DNA of 64,000 nt, taken from NCBI RefSeq assembly GCF_020520425.1, contig NC_079492.1:105063157-105127156 (forward strand). The letters are read 5' to 3'. Position 1 is the first letter of the stretch. Every line of letters begins with the position of its first letter. This document shows positions 58,001 to 64,000 of this stretch, piece by piece. A program made the position numbers and the translations under genes. The notes below the pieces were generated by a model. That model was not told the origin of the DNA and searched no databases. It saw only the letters and a list, made by a program, of their open reading frames with translations. Origin of the DNA: Spinacia oleracea. Its lineage: Eukaryota; Streptophyta; Magnoliopsida; Caryophyllales; Amaranthaceae.

Positions 58001-59001
58001 TTCTAGTATTATATTTCGACGACATATTGCTTATCGGAAATGACATTCCTATGTTGAACTCTGTCAAGATTTGGCTTGGGAAATGTTTTCCGATGAAGGA
58101 TCTAGGAGAAGCACAGTACATATTGGGCATCAAGATTTACAGAAATAGATCTAAAAAGATGATTGGACTTAGTCAAAGCACTTATATCAATAAGGTGCTT
58201 GATAGGTTCAAGATGGCAGACTCCAAGCGAGGCTACCTACCCATGTCTCATGGAATGACTCTAAGCAAGACTCAGTGCTCAAAAACACTTGATGAGCGTA
58301 GACGAATGAATGAGATTCCATATGCATCATTGATTGGTTCAATAATGTATGCTATGATATGTACACGCCCGGATGTTGCGTACGTACTCAGTGCTACGAG
58401 CAGATACCAGTCAGACCCAGGAGAGGCACATTGGACTGCTGCCAAGAATATTCTGAAGTACCTGAAAAGGCACAAAGATGACTTCCTGGTCTATGGTGGA
58501 GATGATGAATTAATTGTTAAAGGCTATACGGACGTAAGTTTCCAAACCGACAAAGATGATTTCAGATCACAGTCTGGGTTTGTCTTCTGCCTCAACGGAG
58601 GTGCAGTAAGCTGGAAAAGTGCTAAGCAAAGCACCATTGCGGATTCTACAACTGAAGCGGAGTACATTGCTGCACATGAAGCAGCAAAGGAAGCTATATG
58701 GCTAAGGAAGTTCATAGGTGAACTTGGTGTAGTCCCCTCCATTAAAGGACCAATAGCCCTATATTGTGATAATAACGGAGCTATTTCATAGGCAAAGGAG
58801 CCTAGACACCACCAAAGAGTCAAGCATGTACTTCGTAGATTTCACCTTCTACGAGAGTTCGTTGAAAGAAAAGAAGTCGAGATAAGCAAGATTGGAACTG
58901 ATGAAAACATATCAGATCCATTTACTAAACCTCTGCCGTAGGCGAAGCACAACTCGCACACTGCGGCTATGGGAATCAAGCATATTGGAGAATGGCTTTG
59001 A
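55028..59001 (+). pseudogene. Copia gag-pol, disabled copy with a divergent gag
   Basis: Start MENNNQNIIMGSELM at 55028. A one-base frameshift lies just before 55177, then the frame is open through gag, knuckle CLYCDGIGHYKREC, protease VLDTGCGSHLC, integrase and most of RT to TAA at 57793. It resumes to TAG at 58789 and TAG at 58939, with the natural stop at 58999. The RT box reads YFDDILLIG, where copy 1 has YVDD. From KLKEDQKNGTVV onward it is nearly identical to copy 1, but the preceding gag (about 800 bp) is only remotely similar. Not functional by itself. Confidence 0.95.
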
Positions 59002-59864
59002 TATCCTTGTTTAATGTTTTAAAGTTTTAGAGTTTAATACTTTGTAAAACATTATTGGTTAATCATTCACAATAAATGAATAGAATTCATTTTCCATTTA
59101 ATTTGTGGTTTATTAAATGATGAGTCCCTTCAAATTGACGATATATTCAAGATAGACTGTCAGGACCAGTCCTGTGACTAAGAAATGTCTATCAAGTGAA
59201 CTTGAATGTCAAAAGTTGAAAATGGTCCCTTGTCGAAGTTTTCTATAAAGATGGACGCATAGAAAACGTTAGACGACTAGAATGCAAGATGACTAGTAGT
59301 TCTGTTTCTTGAACTATGTGGACATGGCAATGTCATAATCATTTGCATAGATACTTACTTTGGGAAGACTAGTATCGGACAGACCTATGAAACTTTACTG
59401 TAAGAGATGAAAATCTGTCATAAGTAAATTTCATTAAAATTATTAGACACTAAATCCTCAATACTTGAGTGATTTGAGATTACTTGTTTGAGAACTGGTT
59501 ACTTTGACGTTGACCAACCGTCGCACCGTAAAAGGAGGCTATAAAGGCAACGCTCAGGTAATCACCTATCAAACGAAGTCTAATCTCAAGATCGCAAGAT
59601 TGGGATTGTCCTCCCATAAATCAGGATGAGATGCTTAAAAGTTGTACAAGGCCACTCGGAGAGCTAGAAACTGTAAAATGCATGGCCGTGCTCAGATGAA
59701 TCATAGGCTATGATTATCTGTTTATTTGATCAGTTGAACTCTGAAACCGAGAAACACCTCTGGACGTAATAAGGATGACAACTCTTACCTTATGTTTAAG
59801 AGCAAGCATCGAGCGACAAAGGAATTAGGAAATGCACACTTATCCCTAAGGACAAGTGGGAGAC
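59002..59864 (+). other. 3' untranslated region and purine tract of Copia copy 2
   Basis: The counterpart of 7414-8277 in copy 1, ending in ACAAGTGGGAGAC directly before the LTR. No gene. Confidence 0.8.
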
Positions 59865-61259
59865 TGAAGGAAATAATGCCCTTGGTCCAAGTATGCATTT
59901 AATGTTAAGTCAAATAAATGCGGTTCTGTATTAATTAACAAGTTAATAATTCAGTGAGATCAAGTGAGCTGAATGCCTAGCTAGAGGCCGCTTCAGTTCA
60001 AGTGGAATTAATGATATTAGTCCACAACTTACTCTTGACTGAACCCTTAGGGTCACACAAATAGTACGTAAACGGATCAAGTATTTAATGGAATTAAATA
60101 CTCCATCTATGGATATTCGGATTTGACGGATCTTGGTTTCAGTGGGAGCTGAGATCGTCAAAGGCAAGAAATGAATACTCCGGAAACGATGATATTGCCG
60201 GAAACGGAAATATGGATCGTATCAGAAATATAAATATTATCCAACTCGTAGATTTTGCCGGAAACGGAAACATGGTACGTATCGGAAAATATTATTGGAA
60301 ATGGAAATATTGTCGGAATCGGAAATATTGCCGGAAACGGAAATATTATCAGAATCGGAAATATTATCGAAATCGGAAAATAATTCTGGAAACGGAAATA
60401 TTAAATATTTGTTCGAAACGGAAAATAAATCCGGAATCGGAAATATTAAATATTGTTCGTATCGGAAATGAATTCCGGAATCTAGAATTTAATCGGAAGC
60501 GTATCGTACGAATTAGCATCGGACGAGGCCTGCCAGATGAAGGCCCAACACGAAGTCGGGCCTTCGCCCAGCAAGCCAAGCGAACAACCACACGCCAAGC
60601 ATACGACCAGGCCCAGAGCAAAAGCCAGGCCCAGCCGAAGACTTGGGCGCTCGCGCGGACAAAGCTGCGACAGTGGGCCTTGCGCTGTGCGCTCGGCGTG
60701 GGCCGCAAGGCCTGCGTGCGGGCGTGCGGTGCTTGTGCGCCACTCGTGTGTGTTACTCGGAATCCTAAGGCTACCGGGATTCGTAATATGATTAAATATA
60801 ATCCTAATAGATAAAGTTTGTTTAATTAGAGTCCTAGTAGGATTATAATTAAATAGATTTGTATTCTAATAGGATTATAATTCCTTTCCATAAACTCTAT
60901 AAATAAGTGCCTAGGGTCACATATTTACATCGAGATTTGAAGTATTCAAAGGTAAGATTTTCAAGCAAAAATCAGCCACAAACACTTGCCCTATTTAGCC
61001 GAAAATCCTAGTACCTTAAGGGCAATTCTAGTTGGTCAAGCTTAAGGCGGATCCGGACGTGCTGTGGACTATCTACGGAGGGACGACACTTGGAGTCCTA
61101 AAGAATTGTTCTTGTTCGGTTCGGGTGCAGCTAGGGAGGGCACTCTATAAAGTGTATGCATCTGAATTATACTAAATGATTATGTGTAAATAATATGTTT
61201 CCTGGCTTTATGGTTTTTCCGCATGATTTATGTTTATTCATATATATCATAACCTAACA
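59865..61259 (+). repeat. 3' LTR of Copia copy 2
   Basis: 1395 bp. It begins TGAAGGAAATAATGCCC and ends CCTAACA. Scattered substitutions relative to 50963-52358. Confidence 0.95.
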
Positions 61260-61264
61260 AAGGT

Positions 61265-61786
61265 ACGAGCTTGGTCCTCTTGCCCTTGCCAGATAGCCGC
61301 AAGGGTGGATTGCAAACTAGTCAAATCTAAAGGAGGAAAGGAAGAGGACGTACCACCCTCATGAGGGGAAGGCTCCATGGTCGATGTAGGAGGTCGAGGA
61401 GGAGCCAAGGGACCACGGAAGGGTCGATGGTGGTGGTTGTGAAGCCGGGGTTCCGGGGTATCAAGTATCGGACATTAGGAGTCCAAGAAGTGAGAGGTTG
61501 ATCGGGAAGACTACACCAATCAACCGTCTTCACAATCCAAATAAAGCGCGACTCATTGTCCGTATACGAGAGCCCTTTGGCATTGTACATCGCCCGGATG
61601 TTCAAGAACTCGCCACCGGGGACGGGTTGCAACGCTTTGAGATCATTAGCATAGGGGTCGCCCAGAAGAGCTCGAACAAGTAGAGTAAGCATGCCCCCAA
61701 GTACGATGTCTCCGCGATTGGAGTGGCAATTGCGCACCTCGATGATCCGGGAAATGAGCAATTGGCCAAAATCTAGGATTCCCTTA
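61265..61786 (-). pseudogene. Env-like/plant-transposon-protein ORF relic, upstream part
   Basis: Minus-strand frame with NYFLHKGILDFGQLLISRI, GDIVLGGMLTLLVRALLGD and FIWIVKTVDWCSLPD resembles the plant-transposon-protein domain found in Athila-type ORFs (by recall). A frameshift near 61430-61450 moves into a frame with TSLQSTLAAIWQGQEDQART, which continues across the Copia copy 2 insertion at 50957. Copia copy 3 interrupts the N-terminal side at 61787. Confidence 0.55.
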
Positions 61787-63189
61787 TGAAGGAAATAATT
61801 CCCTTGGTCCAAGTATGCATTTAATGATAATTCTAATAAATGCGGTTCAGTATTAATTATGCAAGTTAATAATTCAGTGAGATCAAGTGAACTGAATGCC
61901 TAGCTAGAGGCCGCTTCAGTTCAAGTGGATTAATGATATTAATCCACAACTTTCTCTTGACTGAACCCGTTGGGTCACACAAATAGTACGTAAACGGATC
62001 AAGTATTTAATGGCATTAAATACTCTATCTAATCAATATTCGGAATCGACGGATCTTGGTTTCAGTGGGAGCTGAGATCGTCAAAGGCAAATAAATGAAT
62101 ACTCCGGAAACGATGATATTGTCGGAAACGGAAATATGGATCGTATCGAAAATATAAATATTATCCAAGTTGTAGATTTGCCGGAAACGGAAACATGGTA
62201 CGTATCGGAAAATATTATCGGAAATGGAAATATTGCCGGAATCGGAAATATTGCCGGAAACAGAAATATTATCAGAATCGGAAATATTATCGGAATCGGA
62301 AAATAATTCCAGAAACGGAAATATTAAATATTTGTTCGAGACGGAAATTAATTCCGGAATCGGAAATGTTAAATATTGTTCGTATCGGAAATGAATTCCG
62401 GAATCGGGAAATTAATCGGAAGCGCATCGTACGAATTAGCATCGGACGAGCTTGCTAGACGAAGGCCTAGCACGAAGCCAGGCCCACGTCCAGCAAGGGA
62501 ACCGCGCGCCACAAACACGCCCAGCCCAAGGCTGCGCTAGGCCCACCGCAAGGCAGGCCCAGCGCGCACCCAAGGTTGCGGCAACTCGTGGGCTTCGTGG
62601 CGATTGGGATGCGTTGCTCGGGCTGCGCGCGCGCGCATGGCGCCACTCGTGGGCTACTGTGCGTGCTTGTGTGTTTGTGTTCACTTACGAAACCTAAAAC
62701 GTATAGGATTCGATTGATGATTAAATTTCTAATCCTAAAAGATAAATTAATTAAATAAGAGTTCTACTAGGATTCTAATTTAATTAATTCGTATCCTAGT
62801 AGGATTCGATTACTTATTCCATGGCCTATAAATATGAGTTCAAGGCTCATAATTTACAACGAGTTTGAAGTATTCAAAGGTAAGAATTTGAGCAAAAATG
62901 CAGCTATACACTTGCCCACAAATAGCCGAATAAATTAGTACCTTTAAGGGCGATTCTAGTTGGTCAATCTTAAGGCGGATCCGGACGTGCTGTGGACTTC
63001 CTACGGAGGGACGACACTTGGAGTCCTAAAGACTTGTTCTTGTTCAGTTCGGGCGCAACAAGGGAGGGCACGCTAAAAAGAGTATGCATCCTAATTATGC
63101 TAATTGTTATGTGGCAATTAATTTGGAATCCTGGCATTTATGGTTTTTCCGCATGATTTATATTCGTTTATATGTATCATAACCTAACA
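61787..63189 (+). repeat. 5' LTR of Copia copy 3
   Basis: 1403 bp with the 18-bp array at about 62100-62430, a GC-rich tract at about 62450-62660 that differs from those of copies 1 and 2, and a TATA-like CCTATAAATATG at about 62825-62836. Confidence 0.92.
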
Positions 63190-64000
63190 GTGGTATCACG
63201 AGCCTCTAATTAATTCCATAATAATTTCTTAACATGGTTAAATTTTACAAATTTGTAAATAATTAAAAAGGGTGATTAATTTTCGTAATTGTTAATTAAT
63301 TGCAAATTGCGTTTATTTAATTATATGTACGCAGTTTTTCGGCATTTTCTTCGTTACTCAACGATATCGAGTGATTTTTGTGTCAATTCCGCATGTAAAA
63401 GGCATTCTAAAATTTTGACAATATACTCTTTTTCGGCCGAACCCAGAATTCCCAAATTCGAAGCCTAACTATGACTTTTCGGAGGTTTTAGTTTTTTGAA
63501 CGCAAAAGTTTGTAATTTTAAGATGTTAAATTGAATATTTGCGATTCTTGTTGTTAAATCTTGAATTTTTGATTGACCTACTGTATATGTTTAACAAATT
63601 TGAATGCCTAGGCTTGTTAAATATACAACCTAATTTGTAATTGTAATTAATTTGTTGAAATTCGAATAATTTAGAATTAATTTGATTTTCATAATTAATT
63701 GACGATTTAATTAGGTATCCATGATTAAAAACCACCATAAAAATTGTTAATTTATGATAAATTTTAGATTTTTATGACCTAGATTTGAATCCATGATAAT
63801 CGGAAATTAATTGATTAATAAATTTTCAATTTTTCGCCCTAAAATTATGAAATTAATATGATTTATTAATTTTTCATTAATTTTAAATAAAAGTTTTAAT
63901 TTTTATGCAATTCGCTCAAAAAACCTGCAAGCACAAAGCAATGGACTCTACGTGTTACCCTCAAGGGGTGTTGTATAGTGCGGGCATGCGACGACGAGCA
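61787..64000 (+). mobile_element. Copia-family retrotransposon copy 3, 5' end only
   Basis: 5' LTR 61787-63189 (TGAAGGAAATAATT...CCTAACA), then primer site TGGTATCACGAGCC from 63191, then leader to the window end, where the GC-rich island begins (from about 63960). Same family and orientation as copy 2. The five bases before it are CCTTA; the matching duplication would lie beyond the window. Its LTR has several indels relative to copies 1 and 2. Confidence 0.92.

Larger units (their letters stand above)
50958..61264 (+). mobile_element. Copia-family LTR retrotransposon copy 2 (TSD AAGGT), disabled
   Basis: Body 50963-61259 (10,297 bp), plus strand, flanked by AAGGT (50958-50962, 61260-61264). 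LTRs 50963-52358 and 59865-61259 differ at many positions, so it is older than copy 1. A primer site TGGTATCACGAGCC starts at 52360. The gag-pol frame carries three stops and a frameshift. It inserted into the env-like ORF of the Athila/Ogre-like element in the opposite orientation. Confidence 0.96.
43092..61786 (-). mobile_element. Athila/Ogre-like Ty3 retrotransposon, minus strand, shattered
   Basis: The 3' LTR is 43092-45035. Interior segments are 45036-45795, 48712-50962 and 61260-61786, separated by a probable solo LTR and Copia copy 2, with Copia copy 3 entering at 61787. The segments read on from one another in order on the minus strand; the coding relic at 61260 continues across the copy 2 insertion into 50962. 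A purine tract TTGGGGGAGTTT abuts the LTR. The element's 5' end lies right of the window. Lineage is judged from the 3' tail style and the env-like/plant-transposon-protein ORF; no RT is visible to confirm it. Confidence 0.7.

Overview
This window is nuclear DNA from a flowering plant. Four host genes with ordinary plant intron-exon structure sit in a sea of nested retrotransposons. The proteins match eudicot orthologues. The style of the Copia LTRs reminds me of the Amaranthaceae (spinach, beet, quinoa), but that is recollection and I could not test it. No gene is prokaryotic, and I saw no tRNA, rRNA or CRISPR array.

Left third (1-4542): the 5' end of an MPP6-like (exosome cofactor) gene runs leftwards out of the window. 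It is divergently paired with UFD1, whose nine coding exons (1977-4159) give a clean 321-residue reading frame.

The gap between UFD1 and the next host gene is filled by transposons (4543-23940). A small non-autonomous LTR retrotransposon (minus strand, TSD CATTC) was later hit twice. A 10.4 kb Copia element (6074-16469, TSD GAATA, intact gag-pol, LTRs differing at one position I could find) landed in its interior. A 5'-truncated LINE (17-bp TSD) landed in its 5' LTR. Next to it lies a full-length but mutated L1-type LINE on the plus strand (18378-23940, 13-bp TSD).

Middle (24564-36078): two minus-strand host genes. The first is a HAD-family phosphatase of the pyrimidine-5'-nucleotidase type (280 residues, eight coding exons). 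The second is an FTSH3/FTSH10-type mitochondrial m-AAA protease (816 residues, eight exons). One FTSH intron of about 4 kb holds several DNA transposons, including a TIR element that seems to carry the 5' end of a host-like gene.

Right part (36079-64000): a gene-poor stretch of AT-rich intergenic DNA and MITE relics, followed by a retrotransposon graveyard. It contains an Athila/Ogre-like Ty3 element (3' LTR 43092-45035, minus strand) cut up by a CACTA MITE, a 2.9 kb probable solo LTR, a second Copia copy (50963-61259, TSD AAGGT, disabled) and the 5' end of a third copy (61787 onward). The three Copia copies are one family. Copies 1 and 2 share a nearly identical pol but carry clearly different gag regions, with sharp boundaries. 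That is the most unusual observation in the window. The family also has 18-bp repeat arrays in its LTRs and GC-rich hypervariable islands in its LTRs and leader.

All exon coordinates were derived by eye from GT/AG sites, frame continuity and protein similarity known to me. The summed exon lengths close in frame for UFD1, HAD and FTSH, which supports those models.
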